This document shows, piece after piece, positions 16,561 to 25,582 of a stretch of 64,000 nucleotides of DNA. A program made the position numbers and the translations under genes. Source of the stretch: CAZEHO01 sp964511945 (lineage in GTDB: Bacteria > Actinomycetota > Acidimicrobiia > Spongiisociales > UBA11373); NCBI GenBank assembly GCA_964511945.1, contig CAZEHO010000002.1:248001-312000 (forward strand), given 5' to 3'. Position 1 is the stretch's first letter. Every line of letters starts with the position of its first letter. The notes under the pieces were generated by a model, which worked only from the letters and a program-made list of their open reading frames with translations, did no database searches and was not told the origin of the DNA.

Positions 16561-18153
16561 ATGGCCGAGATTCCCGAGCAGCCCCGGCGAAGTTCCAGCG
16601 GGATCGAGATCGACCCGATCTACGGTCCGCAGGCCCTCGACGGCTGGGACCCGGATGAATCGCTGGGAGCTCCCGGCGAGTACCCCTTCACCCGTGGTCC
16701 GTACCCCTCGATGTACCGCGGACGGCTGTGGACGATGCGCCAGTACGCCGGGTTCGGGACGGCCGATGCCACCAACGAACGGTTCCGTTCGCTGCTGGCG
16801 GCCGGCCAGACCGGCCTCTCGGTGGCGTTCGATCTGCCCACCCAGATGGGTCTGGACTCCGATGATCCACTTGCCGCCGGCGAGGTGGGCAAGGTCGGCG
16901 TCGCCATCGACTCGGTCGACGACATGCGGCGGCTGATGGCTGAGATCCCTCTCGCCGACGTCTCCACCTCGATGACCATCAACTCCACGGCGGCGATCCT
17001 CCTTCTGCTGTATCAGATCGTCGCCGAGGAGCAGGGGGCATCGCGCGACCAGATCCGGGGCACCGTCCAGAACGACATCCTCAAGGAGTACGCGGCGCGC
17101 GGGACCTACATCTATCCGCCGCGGCCCTCGATGCGGCTGGTGACCGACCTGTTCGCCTACTGCCGGGAGGAGCTCCCGAACTGGAACACGATTTCGATCA
17201 GCGGGTACCACATCCGCGAAGCTGGTTCGACGGCAGCACAGGAAGTGGCGCTGACGATCTCCAACGGACTGGCCTATGTCGCTGCGGCGGTCGAGGCAGG
17301 GCTGGCCGTCGACGACTTCGCCCCCCGCCTCTCCTTCTTCTGGAACGGGCACAACCACCTGCTAGAGGAAGTCGCCAAGTACCGGGCGGCGCGCCGGATG
17401 TGGGCACGGCTGATGCGGGATCGCATGGGCGCCACCAAAGCGGCCTCGATGAAGATGCGCTTTCACACCCAGACGGCCGGGAGCACCCTGACTGCCCAGC
17501 AGCCTGAGAACAACATTGTGCGGGTCACGTTGCAGGCCCTCGCCGCGGTCCTCGGTGGAACCCAATCGCTGCACACGAATTCGTTCGATGAGGCGCTCGG
17601 CCTTCCGACCGAACACTCGGCCACAATCGCGTTGCGCACACAGCAGATCATCGGGTACGAGACCGGCATTGCCGATACCCCCGACCCGCTGGCCGGCTCC
17701 TACTACATCGAATCTCTCACCGATCGGCTCGAGGAGGAAGCGATGCGCATCATCGGTGATGTCGACGCTGCCGGGGGAGCGGTCGCCGCGGTCGAAGCCG
17801 GGGTCGTGCAGCGGATGATCGAAGAAGCCGCCTACCGTGAAGCGCAGCGTCAGGAGTCGGGGGAGTCGGTGGTGGTGGGCATGAATCGTTTCGCCGGCAC
17901 AGCCGACGCGGAAATCCCGGTGCTGGCGCTGGACCCACAAGGAGAGGCCGACCAGGTGGTCCGTCTTGGGGATCTGCGCAGCCGCCGCGACGGCCCCGCC
18001 GTCGATGCCGCCCTCGCCGATTTGCGCCGGGTGGCCGCCGACGGCGGCAATCTCCTCTACCCGATGAAGCACGCGTTGGAACGCTCTGCGACCCTCGGCG
18101 AGGTCTCCGGTGTCCTGGTCGGTGTCTTTGGGCGGTACCGTCCGGGCTCATGA
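16561..18153 (+). CDS. Methylmalonyl-CoA mutase, large (catalytic) subunit without B12 domain
   Basis: The 530-residue protein covers only the substrate-binding TIM barrel of the mutase family, with YPFTRGPYPSMYRGRLWTM, SVAFDLPTQMGLDSDDP, SISGYHIREAGSTAAQE, FHTQTAGSTLTAQQPENNI and GGTQSLHTNSFDEAL. The tyrosine in RGPY is the one usual for methylmalonyl-CoA rather than isobutyryl-CoA mutases. The C-terminal cobalamin-binding domain is absent, as in two-subunit archaeal-type enzymes; the small subunit is not in this window. The reaction interconverts (R)-methylmalonyl-CoA and succinyl-CoA with adenosylcobalamin. It overlaps the next gene in ATGA. Confidence 0.92.
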   Translation: MAEIPEQPRRSSSGIEIDPIYGPQALDGWDPDESLGAPGEYPFTRGPYPSMYRGRLWTMRQYAGFGTADATNERFRSLLAAGQTGLSVAFDLPTQMGLDSDDPLAAGEVGKVGVAIDSVDDMRRLMAEIPLADVSTSMTINSTAAILLLLYQIVAEEQGASRDQIRGTVQNDILKEYAARGTYIYPPRPSMRLVTDLFAYCREELPNWNTISISGYHIREAGSTAAQEVALTISNGLAYVAAAVEAGLAVDDFAPRLSFFWNGHNHLLEEVAKYRAARRMWARLMRDRMGATKAASMKMRFHTQTAGSTLTAQQPENNIVRVTLQALAAVLGGTQSLHTNSFDEALGLPTEHSATIALRTQQIIGYETGIADTPDPLAGSYYIESLTDRLEEEAMRIIGDVDAAGGAVAAVEAGVVQRMIEEAAYREAQRQESGESVVVGMNRFAGTADAEIPVLALDPQGEADQVVRLGDLRSRRDGPAVDAALADLRRVAADGGNLLYPMKHALERSATLGEVSGVLVGVFGRYRPGS

Positions 18154-19514
18154 GCGACGACCAGCCACTTCGATTCCTCGTCATCGGGAGCGGGCCGGCC
18201 GGCAACACAGCCGCCACAACGGCCGCATCTCTCGGTGCCAACGTCACCCTTGTCGAGTCCGAAGTACTCGGCGGGGCCGCCCATCTCTGGGACTGCATCC
18301 CATCGAAGTCGATGGTTGCGTCCTCCATGCGGATGGCAAACGTGCGCGCCACCGGCCACCTAGGACTCGCCGATCCGGGTCCGATCCGACCCGACATGTC
18401 CCGCCTGGCAGAGCGGCGGGCCACGATCACGCGCCGCATGTCGGCTGCGCTCAGCGGCATGCTCGAATCTCAGGGGGTGGAGATCCTGCACGGGCGCGGC
18501 CGCTTCACCGGTCCCAACACCGCGGTGGTGTCCGGCGCCGATGGAGAGACCGAGATCACGTTCGACGCCGCCCTGATCGCTACCGGATCACAACCCCGGC
18601 GACCCGACTGGGCTGAAGTCGACGATGAGCGGATAATCACGACCCGCCAGGCCTACACCCTGCCTGAGCTCCCCGAACACATCGTGATCATCGGGTCCGG
18701 GGTGACGGGGGTCGAACTCACTCACATCTTCTCCAGCCTCGGGGCCGAGGTATCCCTCCTGGTGAGCCGGCAGCAGGTGTTGCCCCACCGTGACCCCGAG
18801 GTGGCGGCGGTGCTGGAGGAGGATTTCCTCGAGCGCGGGGTTCGGCTGCTGAAAGGGGCGAGAGCCGTTTCGGCGGTCCGCGAGGGTGACGAGGTCGTCG
18901 TCCGGGCGGAGGATGGACGCCTCATTCGAGGGAGCCTCTGCCTGCTGGCAATCGGTGCAATCCCGAACTCCGGCGACCTCGGCCTGGACACTGTCGGTGT
19001 CGGCACCGACGGAGGCCACGTCACCGTCGACGAGTATCAGCGGACCTCCCAGCGGCACATCTATGCGGCAGGCGATGTCACCGGTCAGTTGCTGCTGTCG
19101 TCGGTGGCCGCCATGCAGGGCCGGACCATCGGGGAGCACGTCATGGGGCGGACGGTCAGTCCGGTCGACCTGCGCAAGGCGGCGCAAGCCGTGTTCACCG
19201 AGCCGGAGATCGCATCGGTGGGGCTCGAGGAAGTCGACGCCGCCGCCGAAGGCCGCAAGGTTCGGATCACCAAGGTGCCCTTTGCAGCGAATCCCCGATC
19301 GCTGATCCAGGCGAACACTCGCGGGTTCGTGAAGGTGGTGAGCGACCCGGCGACTCGCGTCATCCTCGGGGGGACCATCGTCGGTCATCACGCCTCCGAG
19401 CTCATCGGCATGCTGGCGCTGGCGGTTCAGGCCGGTTTGCGGACTGATGTGCTGCGGGAGACCCTGCTGGTGCACCCGTCGCTGGCCGAGAGCCTGGTGG
19501 ATGCGGCGGAGTAG
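18150..19514 (+). CDS. LpdA-like NAD(P)H:quinone reductase (pyridine nucleotide-disulfide oxidoreductase family)
   Basis: The 454-residue flavoprotein has the FAD site (LVIGSGPAGNTAA, 10-23), the NAD(P) site (IVIIGSGVTGVELTHIF), the second FAD motif (IYAAGDVTG) and the dimerisation domain ending in VHPSLAESL. In place of the redox disulfide CxxxxC it has GGAAHLWDCIPSK: the first cysteine is alanine (A44) and only C49 remains. The same change is known in mycobacterial LpdA, which reduces quinones rather than disulfides. It is coupled to the mutase gene by a four-base overlap. Confidence 0.85.
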   Translation: MSDDQPLRFLVIGSGPAGNTAATTAASLGANVTLVESEVLGGAAHLWDCIPSKSMVASSMRMANVRATGHLGLADPGPIRPDMSRLAERRATITRRMSAALSGMLESQGVEILHGRGRFTGPNTAVVSGADGETEITFDAALIATGSQPRRPDWAEVDDERIITTRQAYTLPELPEHIVIIGSGVTGVELTHIFSSLGAEVSLLVSRQQVLPHRDPEVAAVLEEDFLERGVRLLKGARAVSAVREGDEVVVRAEDGRLIRGSLCLLAIGAIPNSGDLGLDTVGVGTDGGHVTVDEYQRTSQRHIYAAGDVTGQLLLSSVAAMQGRTIGEHVMGRTVSPVDLRKAAQAVFTEPEIASVGLEEVDAAAEGRKVRITKVPFAANPRSLIQANTRGFVKVVSDPATRVILGGTIVGHHASELIGMLALAVQAGLRTDVLRETLLVHPSLAESLVDAAE

Positions 19515-19516
19515 TC

Positions 19517-19600
19517 ATGCTCAAGGAACGGATCGCCGGGGTGCAGGCAGTCGGCCTGGTCCTGGGTGCGGTGGCGATCTCCCTGATCTCCGTTGCCTGA
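19517..19600 (+). CDS. Possible 27-residue single-span membrane peptide
   Basis: An ATG two bases after the LpdA-like gene opens a 28-codon frame for a basic start (MLKERIAG) followed by a hydrophobic stretch (VQAVGLVLGAVAISLISVA). Proximity and the clean membrane-segment pattern suggest a real small protein, but there is no ribosome-binding site of note and no relative is recognised. It may equally be chance. Confidence 0.3.
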   Translation: MLKERIAGVQAVGLVLGAVAISLISVA

Positions 19601-19742
19601 CCGCCGCCGCACCGATGGTCGAGAAAGCGCTTCCCCGGGCCCCCGCGAAGTCGAGTAACGTGGTGCCAACCGGGGCGTCTGGTGGTCGTTGGGCCCGGTC
19701 CCGGGGCACACGGGCAGCACATCGGATGAGGAGTTGACGGGC

Positions 19743-21698
19743 ATGCTGTACGGCTACGCAGGCAAGATCCTGCATGTGGACCTGACCGCGGGGACGCTCG
19801 AGGTCGAGGAGCCGTCGGAGGAGTTCTACCGCACCTACATGGGCGGGAGTGCCATCGGGCTCTACTACCTGCTGAAGAACACCCCGGCTGGAGTGGATCC
19901 CCTCGGTCCGGAGAACACCCTGACGCTGGCGATCGGCGGCGTCACCGGGGCCGCCATTTCGGGTCAGAGCCGGGCGACCGCGGTCGCCAAGTCTCCGCTG
20001 ACCGGTGCGGTTGGTGATGCCCAGGCGGGTGGGTTCTGGCCTGCAGAGCTCAAGTTCGCTGGATTCGACGGGATCGTGTTCACCGGGAAGTCCCCCAAGC
20101 CGGTGTATCTGTGGGTCAAGGACGGCGAGTACGAGCTGCGGGATGCCTCACATCTGTGGGGGAAGGGCTACAGCACTCGCAAGGTCGAGGAGATCCTTTC
20201 CGAGGAACTCGACGACAAGCGGATTCAGGTCGCCCAGATCGGTGAGGCCGGCGAGAAGCTGGTGCGTTTCGCCGCCATCATGAACATGGCCAACCGGGCG
20301 CATGGCCGCACGGGCATGGGTGCGGTGATGGGTTCCAAGAACCTCAAGGCGATCGTGGTTCGGGGTTCGTCGAAGAAGCTGCCGGTGGCCGACAAGGAGC
20401 GGCTCCGGGTGCTGATGAAGAAGTCGCTGCCGTTGGTCGACGGCATGGACGATTTCCCGACGCACGGCACCCCGGGCGTGCTGCCGTCGCAGGAAGAGGA
20501 CGGCGGCCTGCCGACTCGCAACTGGACCAGCGGCTCCATGGGTAAGGAACGCGCCGACGGCATCGGCGGATACACCCTGTGGGACGATTTCCTCATGGGA
20601 CGCGAAGAGGGCACTCAGTTCAAGACCGGGCGCGATACGTGCTACTCGTGTGCCATCAAGTGCAAGCGGGTGGTCGACTCGGAGTGGAACGGCCACAAGT
20701 TGTTCCCCGAGGCCGGCGGTCCCGAGTACGAGGCTCTCTCGGCGCTCGGTTCCTACAGCGACATCGACGACCTCGGTGCAGTGTCGTACATGAACCAGTT
20801 GTGCAACGACTACGGCGCCGACCCGATTTCTGGTGGAGCCACCATGGCCTGGGCGGTCGAGTGCTACGAGCGGGGCTTGATCACCACCGAGGACACGGGC
20901 GGCCTTGAGTTGAATTGGGGGAACGCCGTCGATGTCGTCGAGATGCTGCACCGCACGCTGAAGCGGGAAGGCTTCGGGGATGTGCTGGCCGAGGGATCGT
21001 TGCGGGCCGCTCAGCAGGTCGGCAACGGAGCCGAGGAATACTTCATGGGCGTCAAGGGTCAGGAATTCCCGGCCCACATGCCTCAGGTGAAGCGCTCCCT
21101 GGCGCTGATCTACGCGGTGAACCCGTACGGCGCCGACCACGAATCCAGTGAGCACGACCCGTTCTACGAAGAAGATGAGTACCTCGCCAACAAGAAGGTC
21201 CGCACCCGGCTGCAGGACCTCAAGCTGTTCAACCCGCAGGACGCGACCGTGCTCAACCCCGAGAAGGTCGAGTACGCGATGCATACGCAGTACCAGTACT
21301 CGGCGCAGGACACGATCTCGGTGTGCAACTTCGTGTTCGGCCCTGCGTGGCAGCTGCTGGGGCCTGCGGAGCTCGTCGAAATGATCGTGGCCGTGGTCGG
21401 GTGGGACGTCAGTATCGACGAGGTCATGGAAGTCGGCCGGCGCCGGCTGAACATGCTGCGGGCGTTCAATGCTCGCGAGGGCATGACGCGTGATCAGGAC
21501 ACGCTGCCGAAGCGAATGTTCGACGAGCCGCTCGAGGGCGGAGCGAGCGATGGACTCTATGTGGACCGTGCTGAGTTCGACTCGGCGCTGAACACGTACT
21601 TCGAGCGCCAGGCATGGGACGTGGAGACCGGGAACCCGACCCGGGAAACTCTCGAAGACCTGAAGCTCGGCTGGGTCGCCGAGGCCATCGGCGTCTGA
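19743..21698 (+). CDS. Aldehyde:ferredoxin oxidoreductase family enzyme (tungstopterin)
   Basis: From the ATG at 19743 (GAGGAG at 19728-19733) the protein has 651 residues, the usual length. It opens with GYAGKILHVDLTAGTLEVEE and YMGGSAIGLYYLL, has the pterin-binding SRATAVAKSPLTGAVGDA and RTGMGAVMGSKNLKAIVVRG motifs, and [4Fe-4S] ligands C300-x2-C303-x3-C307 with C528 far downstream. Family members oxidise aldehydes to acids using a bis-pterin tungsten centre and pass electrons to ferredoxin, in the cytoplasm. The aldehyde is unknown; no partner ferredoxin is adjacent. A strong terminator follows. Confidence 0.92.
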   Translation: MLYGYAGKILHVDLTAGTLEVEEPSEEFYRTYMGGSAIGLYYLLKNTPAGVDPLGPENTLTLAIGGVTGAAISGQSRATAVAKSPLTGAVGDAQAGGFWPAELKFAGFDGIVFTGKSPKPVYLWVKDGEYELRDASHLWGKGYSTRKVEEILSEELDDKRIQVAQIGEAGEKLVRFAAIMNMANRAHGRTGMGAVMGSKNLKAIVVRGSSKKLPVADKERLRVLMKKSLPLVDGMDDFPTHGTPGVLPSQEEDGGLPTRNWTSGSMGKERADGIGGYTLWDDFLMGREEGTQFKTGRDTCYSCAIKCKRVVDSEWNGHKLFPEAGGPEYEALSALGSYSDIDDLGAVSYMNQLCNDYGADPISGGATMAWAVECYERGLITTEDTGGLELNWGNAVDVVEMLHRTLKREGFGDVLAEGSLRAAQQVGNGAEEYFMGVKGQEFPAHMPQVKRSLALIYAVNPYGADHESSEHDPFYEEDEYLANKKVRTRLQDLKLFNPQDATVLNPEKVEYAMHTQYQYSAQDTISVCNFVFGPAWQLLGPAELVEMIVAVVGWDVSIDEVMEVGRRRLNMLRAFNAREGMTRDQDTLPKRMFDEPLEGGASDGLYVDRAEFDSALNTYFERQAWDVETGNPTRETLEDLKLGWVAEAIGV

Positions 21699-21717
21699 AT
21701 CGATCCCCCCGTGTGTG

Positions 21718-21747
21718 AAGAAGGCCGCCCGACGGGGCGGCCTTCTT
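21718..21747 (+). terminator. Rho-independent-type terminator after the aldehyde oxidoreductase gene
   Basis: A perfect 13-bp stem (21718-21730 with 21735-21747) closes a four-base loop and ends in CTTCTTG. It stands 20 bases after the stop. Confidence 0.8.
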
Positions 21748-21835
21748 GTGATCGGAGGCCGGATATCGGAGACCAGAGATCAGACAGATGCGCGGCTCTT
21801 CGTTGACCTCTGACCTCCGCGGTAGATTCCCCGCC

Positions 21836-22111
21836 ATGACCGATGATCACCCGGTTCGGCGGCTCGAGCGCAAAAGGGAGGGCCGTGTCCTGGCCGGCGT
21901 GGGGATCGGGCTGTCGGAGTACTTCGACGTCGGTGTCCTGGCGGTCAGGATCGCCCTGTGGTTCCTCGGCGGTCTGATCCTGTATGTCGTCCTGTGGGCA
22001 CTCATGCCCGACGAAGGTGACACCAACCGCTCCCTGTCGCCGGGGCTCTTCTGGCTCGTGGTGGTCGGATCCCTGGCGCTCCAGTTCTGGGCGATCGCCA
22101 GCTACCTGTGA
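21836..22111 (+). CDS. PspC-domain membrane protein
   Basis: From the ATG at 21836 the product has 91 residues. RRLERKREGRVLAGVGIGLSEYFDVGVLAVRIALW is the typical PspC domain, with an amphipathic start and a membrane segment, followed by the characteristic LMPDE motif and a second membrane segment. PspC proteins act in the envelope stress response at the cytoplasmic membrane. It stands alone between the terminator and the convergent ferredoxin gene. Confidence 0.85.
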   Translation: MTDDHPVRRLERKREGRVLAGVGIGLSEYFDVGVLAVRIALWFLGGLILYVVLWALMPDEGDTNRSLSPGLFWLVVVGSLALQFWAIASYL

Positions 22112-22131
22112 ACCCTGGACCGAAGAGGGTT

Positions 22132-22566
22132 CTACCCCTCAGACAGAGGAGCTAGGGCGAACAGCAGATCCTCGACCACCTGGCCACCGACAAGGTGCTC
22201 CTGGATGATCCGATCGATTGCCGCTTCATCCACTGCTCGATACCAGGACCCCTCGGGGTAGACGACCGCAATCGGTCCCTGCTCGCAGATACGGAGGCAG
22301 TCTGCCTTCGTACGGAGCACCGATCCTTCCCCCGATTCGCTCGGGGAGGCCTTCGCCGGGTTCCCACTCCGCCAGTCGGGAGGGGCTGAGGCCAGATCCA
22401 GTTGCTTGAGCCTGCGTTTCAGATAGGACCAGACCTCGACGCTGCGGTCGTAGGACGAGCATCGAGGGGTGCTCTGGCCGGCGCACAGGAAGATGTGTCT
22501 GCGTACTTGCCCGATGGAGAGAGAGGACACGATCACTTCGAGCCGCTCCCGCGGGTCTTCGCTCAT
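22132..22566 (-). CDS. [2Fe-2S] ferredoxin of the thioredoxin-like type
   Basis: The 144-residue protein has the four cysteines of the thioredoxin-fold ferredoxins: C28 and C36 in FLCAGQSTPRC, and C90 and C94 in DCLRICEQGP. The segment PIAVVYPEGSWYRAVDE and the C-terminal HLVGGQVVEDLLF are typical. It carries single electrons in the cytoplasm. It is the last gene of the leftward nitrate-respiration operon, 70 bases after moeA, so it may serve a flavoprotein or the aldehyde oxidoreductase nearby; the partner is inferred. Confidence 0.85.
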   Translation of the reverse strand: MSEDPRERLEVIVSSLSIGQVRRHIFLCAGQSTPRCSSYDRSVEVWSYLKRRLKQLDLASAPPDWRSGNPAKASPSESGEGSVLRTKADCLRICEQGPIAVVYPEGSWYRAVDEAAIDRIIQEHLVGGQVVEDLLFALAPLSEG

Positions 22567-22636
22567 TGGCCTCGAGGGGGTTCGGGAGGCGAAACGTTAC
22601 CAACCGATGGGCCGGTTCGGGACCGGCCGATCAGCG

Positions 22637-23878
22637 TCAGTGCCATCCGATCGCCTCCTCTACCGTTCGCGCCTCGGGACTGAGAAACAGCTCGAGTTCG
22701 ACGGGGGAGCCCGCCGGCAAGTCTCCGATACCGACCGGCACAACGGCAAAGGCATCGGCGTTCGCCAGGGCAGAGAGGACACCTGATCCTTGAGCGCCAC
22801 TCAACCGGACGACGCAGTTCTCGCCGGTCCGATCCGCTTTCACCCGAAGGAAGACCACCTTCTGTGGGTTGGTGGACACGGGTTCCCCCATGGAAGCGGG
22901 GATCCGAGCCCGGAATGCCAAGCGGGAGCCCATGCTGTGCAGCAGCGCGGGTCTGACCAGTTGTTCGAAAGCCACAGCGGCGGCGACCGGGTTGCCCGGC
23001 AGTCCGAAGACGGGAACAGAACCGACGGTGCCAAAGGCGAGGGGTTTCCCCGGCTGGGCGGCGATCTGCCAGAACTCGAATCCTCCGAACCGGGCGAACA
23101 CCTGCCTCATGACGTCGAAGTCACCCATGGCAACACCACCGCTGGTAACGACGGCGTCGGTTTCCGCCACTCCCTTGCTCAGCGCATCTCGCAGGAGATC
23201 CACTTCGTCTGGGATGAGGCCGAGATCCACCACGTCGACGTTGAGCTCCGCGAGCATGCCGGCCAGCAGAGAACTGTTGGCGTCCCGGATGTGTCCCGGG
23301 ATGAGTGTTTCGGCTCCGGGGGAAAGCAGCTCGTTGCCGGTCGAGAGGACTCCGACCCGCAGCCGGCGTCCTACGAGGGGAGCCGCGATCCCGAGGGAAG
23401 CCAGCACTCCAAGGTGGGCGGGGCCCAGTCGGGCACCCCGAGGGAACACCTCATCGCCCGCCCGGCTTTCCTCACCGGCTTTGCGGACACAGTTCGCCGT
23501 TGCGATCTCTGCCAGAACCGTCACCAGGCCCTCGCCGGCGGGGGAGGTGTTCTCGACCGGAACCACCGCATCGGCCCCTTGGGGGAGAGCGGCTCCCGTC
23601 ATCACCTTTGCCGCGCTGCCCGGTCGGAGCGTGCCCTCCGGAGGACGGCCGGCCGGAACGACTTCGACCACGCGAAGGGTCACCGGGGGGTCCCTGGTGT
23701 CCTCAGCTCGAAGCGCGTATCCATCCATCGCAGAGTTGGTGAACGGGGGGAGGTCGTGCGGAGCAATGGTCGGTTCCGCGAGCGCCAATCCCAGTGCCTC
23801 CGACAGTGGGACCCGAGCGGACGGAACCGGGGATGCCGCCCTCAGGACTCTCCGCTGAGCATCTTCGAGGCCGATCAC
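22637..23878 (-). CDS. moeA: Molybdopterin molybdenumtransferase MoeA (nitrate-operon copy)
   Basis: The 413-residue protein is a full-length MoeA: PPFTNSAMDGYAL, the RIMTG-equivalent VMTGAALPQGADAVVPVE, GVLSTGNELLSPG, and the MPT/Mo-site VTSGGVAMGDFD with PGKPLAFG and GLPGNPVAAAVAFEQL. It inserts molybdate into adenylylated molybdopterin. Its place after narGHJI implies it supplies the Mo-cofactor for nitrate reductase. Two further MoeA homologues at 59056 and 60975 are fused to other domains, so the copies may differ in metal or regulation. Confidence 0.93.
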   Translation of the reverse strand: MIGLEDAQRRVLRAASPVPSARVPLSEALGLALAEPTIAPHDLPPFTNSAMDGYALRAEDTRDPPVTLRVVEVVPAGRPPEGTLRPGSAAKVMTGAALPQGADAVVPVENTSPAGEGLVTVLAEIATANCVRKAGEESRAGDEVFPRGARLGPAHLGVLASLGIAAPLVGRRLRVGVLSTGNELLSPGAETLIPGHIRDANSSLLAGMLAELNVDVVDLGLIPDEVDLLRDALSKGVAETDAVVTSGGVAMGDFDVMRQVFARFGGFEFWQIAAQPGKPLAFGTVGSVPVFGLPGNPVAAAVAFEQLVRPALLHSMGSRLAFRARIPASMGEPVSTNPQKVVFLRVKADRTGENCVVRLSGAQGSGVLSALANADAFAVVPVGIGDLPAGSPVELELFLSPEARTVEEAIGWH

Positions 23879-23932
23879 GACGGTTCGCGTTTCATCCCTA
23901 TCGCCACAGCAGCTGGATCGAGACGGCTGTGA

Positions 23933-24280
23933 TCAGCCGGTCTGCGGCTCGGCGGCTGCCGGTCGATCTCCCTCGAGCACCTCATTGATCCACCCGAGTC
24001 CGGCCACGGCTGTCGGGAACCCTGCGGTTGTGATTGCGAGGATGGCGACGTGCCTGATTTCGGCTGCGGTCGCTCCAAGGTCGATCGCTTTGCGGGTGTT
24101 CGAGCGGACGGCACCGGAGGAGAGTTGTCCGATGGCGATACCGAGCTTGACCAGCCGCTGAGTCTTGGCGTTGAGTGGTCCGGCGTTCGCTGCTGCCGCC
24201 CCCAGCTGGTCGAGAGCGGTTGCGGTGTCGCCGAATCGTTCCCGAAACGACGTGTACACCTCAGGTAGATACTCATGCTC
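23933..24280 (-). CDS. Carboxymuconolactone decarboxylase/AhpD-like protein
   Basis: A GTG at 24280, preceded by AAGGAG at the right distance, gives 115 residues; a start at 24325 would lack a ribosome site. The segment LNAKTQRLVKLGIAIGQLSSGAVRSNTRKAIDLGAT..EIRHVAILA is the CMD fold. The AhpD-type CxxC pair and the usual GAVxxH histidine are missing (GAVRSN), so peroxidase activity is unlikely. It lies between narI and moeA in the nitrate operon; its role there is unknown. Confidence 0.78.
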   Translation of the reverse strand, partial: EHEYLPEVYTSFRERFGDTATALDQLGAAAANAGPLNAKTQRLVKLGIAIGQLSSGAVRSNTRKAIDLGATAAEIRHVAILAITTAGFPTAVAGLGWINEVLEGDRPAAAEPQTG

Positions 24281-24341
24281 CACGGGGTCTCCTTCTTGGG
24301 GACCAACCGTACCAGCCGACCACATTCCGGAGTCCAGGGGA

Positions 24342-25064
24342 TCAGCGCACCCGCCGCAGGACCCTCTTCGCTGTGGGGTGATAGACCCATTCCTCCCGGC
24401 TGAGCCGCACTACCCGCTGCCACGGCCTCGTCAGGTAGCCGAACGGCACCGTGACGATGTGCACGAGTCGGGTGAACGGGAAGAGGACGAGGAACACCCA
24501 GAACGTGATGACGTGGGTCTTCAGGATGATCGGAAGGGCCACCACCAGCTCCGGCTTCGGTTGGAAGGTGAGGAGAGATCGGATGTACGGAACGAACACC
24601 GACGTGCCCCAGAAGGAGCCAAAGCGGTGGCCGACGGCGATCCAGATTCCGGTCACGATCTGCAGCGCGATGACACCCAGAACTACGAGATCCATCGGAC
24701 TCGTCACGGCTCGGATCCTCGCCTCGGTGATGCGGCGAGTTATCAGCATCGCCAGCCCGAATCCGGCCCACAGAGCAAGGGCCAGTCCGGTCACTTCGAG
24801 CAGGTAGAGCCGGATCGGCTCGCCGTTCCAGAGCTCGATCCCGCGAGGGAACACGAGTGCGGCGAGGTGGCCCACCAGGATCGCCGAGATCCCCCAATGG
24901 AACGGAACCGATCCCCAGAACAGCTTGCGGCTCTCGAGCAGCTGGGACGACAGTGCGGAGATCGTGAACGGATGGCGGCGGCGCCGCAGCACGCCGACCA
25001 CGATCGCTAGAGCCAGGGCGACGTAGGGAGCGACGACAAACAGCAGGATGTCTGCACTACTCAT
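24342..25064 (-). CDS. narI: Respiratory nitrate reductase gamma subunit (cytochrome b)
   Basis: The 240-residue protein has five membrane segments. All four heme ligands are present: H56 and H66 in VPFHWGISAILVGHLAAL, and H184 and H202 in LKTHVITFWVFLVLFPFTRLVH, matching the E. coli positions closely. It oxidises quinol at the membrane and passes electrons through two b hemes to NarH. Its start overlaps the narJ stop by four bases. Compare the degenerate NarI-like protein at 38720. Confidence 0.95.
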   Translation of the reverse strand: MSSADILLFVVAPYVALALAIVVGVLRRRRHPFTISALSSQLLESRKLFWGSVPFHWGISAILVGHLAALVFPRGIELWNGEPIRLYLLEVTGLALALWAGFGLAMLITRRITEARIRAVTSPMDLVVLGVIALQIVTGIWIAVGHRFGSFWGTSVFVPYIRSLLTFQPKPELVVALPIILKTHVITFWVFLVLFPFTRLVHIVTVPFGYLTRPWQRVVRLSREEWVYHPTAKRVLRRVR

Positions 25065-25582
25065 GATCCAACCCCGTTCCCATCGGTCTCGACCTCACCC
25101 ACGACCTCCCGGGCCGCGTCCAACAGGGCGCGGTAGGGGCTCTCGGGGTCGGCTTTCTTCAACTCCACCTGCATCTTCTCAACCGCCTCGACCAGCACCG
25201 CTCCCAGGTCGGGATGCAGGTCGTCGGCAGCATCCAGATACCGCAGGACCGGGGCGATGTGGTCCGGAAGCTCCCCGTCGGCGTCAACTCCGGCCTCGAT
25301 CTGAGCCCGTTTGAGAGTGGCCATCAGCTCGCCACGACGGTAGGTCTCACCGAATGCCTTGTGGCCAACGTAGGGAACGAACATCGGGTTGAGATCGAGT
25401 GTGCGGGTGTGGACCTCCTCCCACTCGGCCAGCGACAGCGCGTCGATCGCGCTGAGGAAACTGCTCATCTGACGACGGACCGTTCCCTGGGCCAGGGTCT
25501 CTACCGCCGTCTGCAGTTCTGCCATGCGTCCGGGCCCGGGGTAGCGGAACCCGTGGGACACAACCGTTGCAGCGCCCATCAC
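25061..25582 (-). CDS. narJ: Nitrate reductase molybdenum cofactor assembly chaperone
   Basis: The 173-residue protein has the NarJ features: an acidic, helical composition, LDLNPMFVPYVGHKAFGETYRRG near residue 70 and VLRYLDAADD later. NarJ binds apo-NarG and allows cofactor insertion before membrane docking. It overlaps narH and narI by four bases on each side. Confidence 0.9.
   Translation of the reverse strand: MMGAATVVSHGFRYPGPGRMAELQTAVETLAQGTVRRQMSSFLSAIDALSLAEWEEVHTRTLDLNPMFVPYVGHKAFGETYRRGELMATLKRAQIEAGVDADGELPDHIAPVLRYLDAADDLHPDLGAVLVEAVEKMQVELKKADPESPYRALLDAAREVVGEVETDGNGVGS

Noticed and set aside
24281..24325. ATG at 24325 as the start of the CMD protein
   Set aside because: GTG at 24280 has AAGGAG at ideal distance and removes 15 residues with no similarity to the fold.
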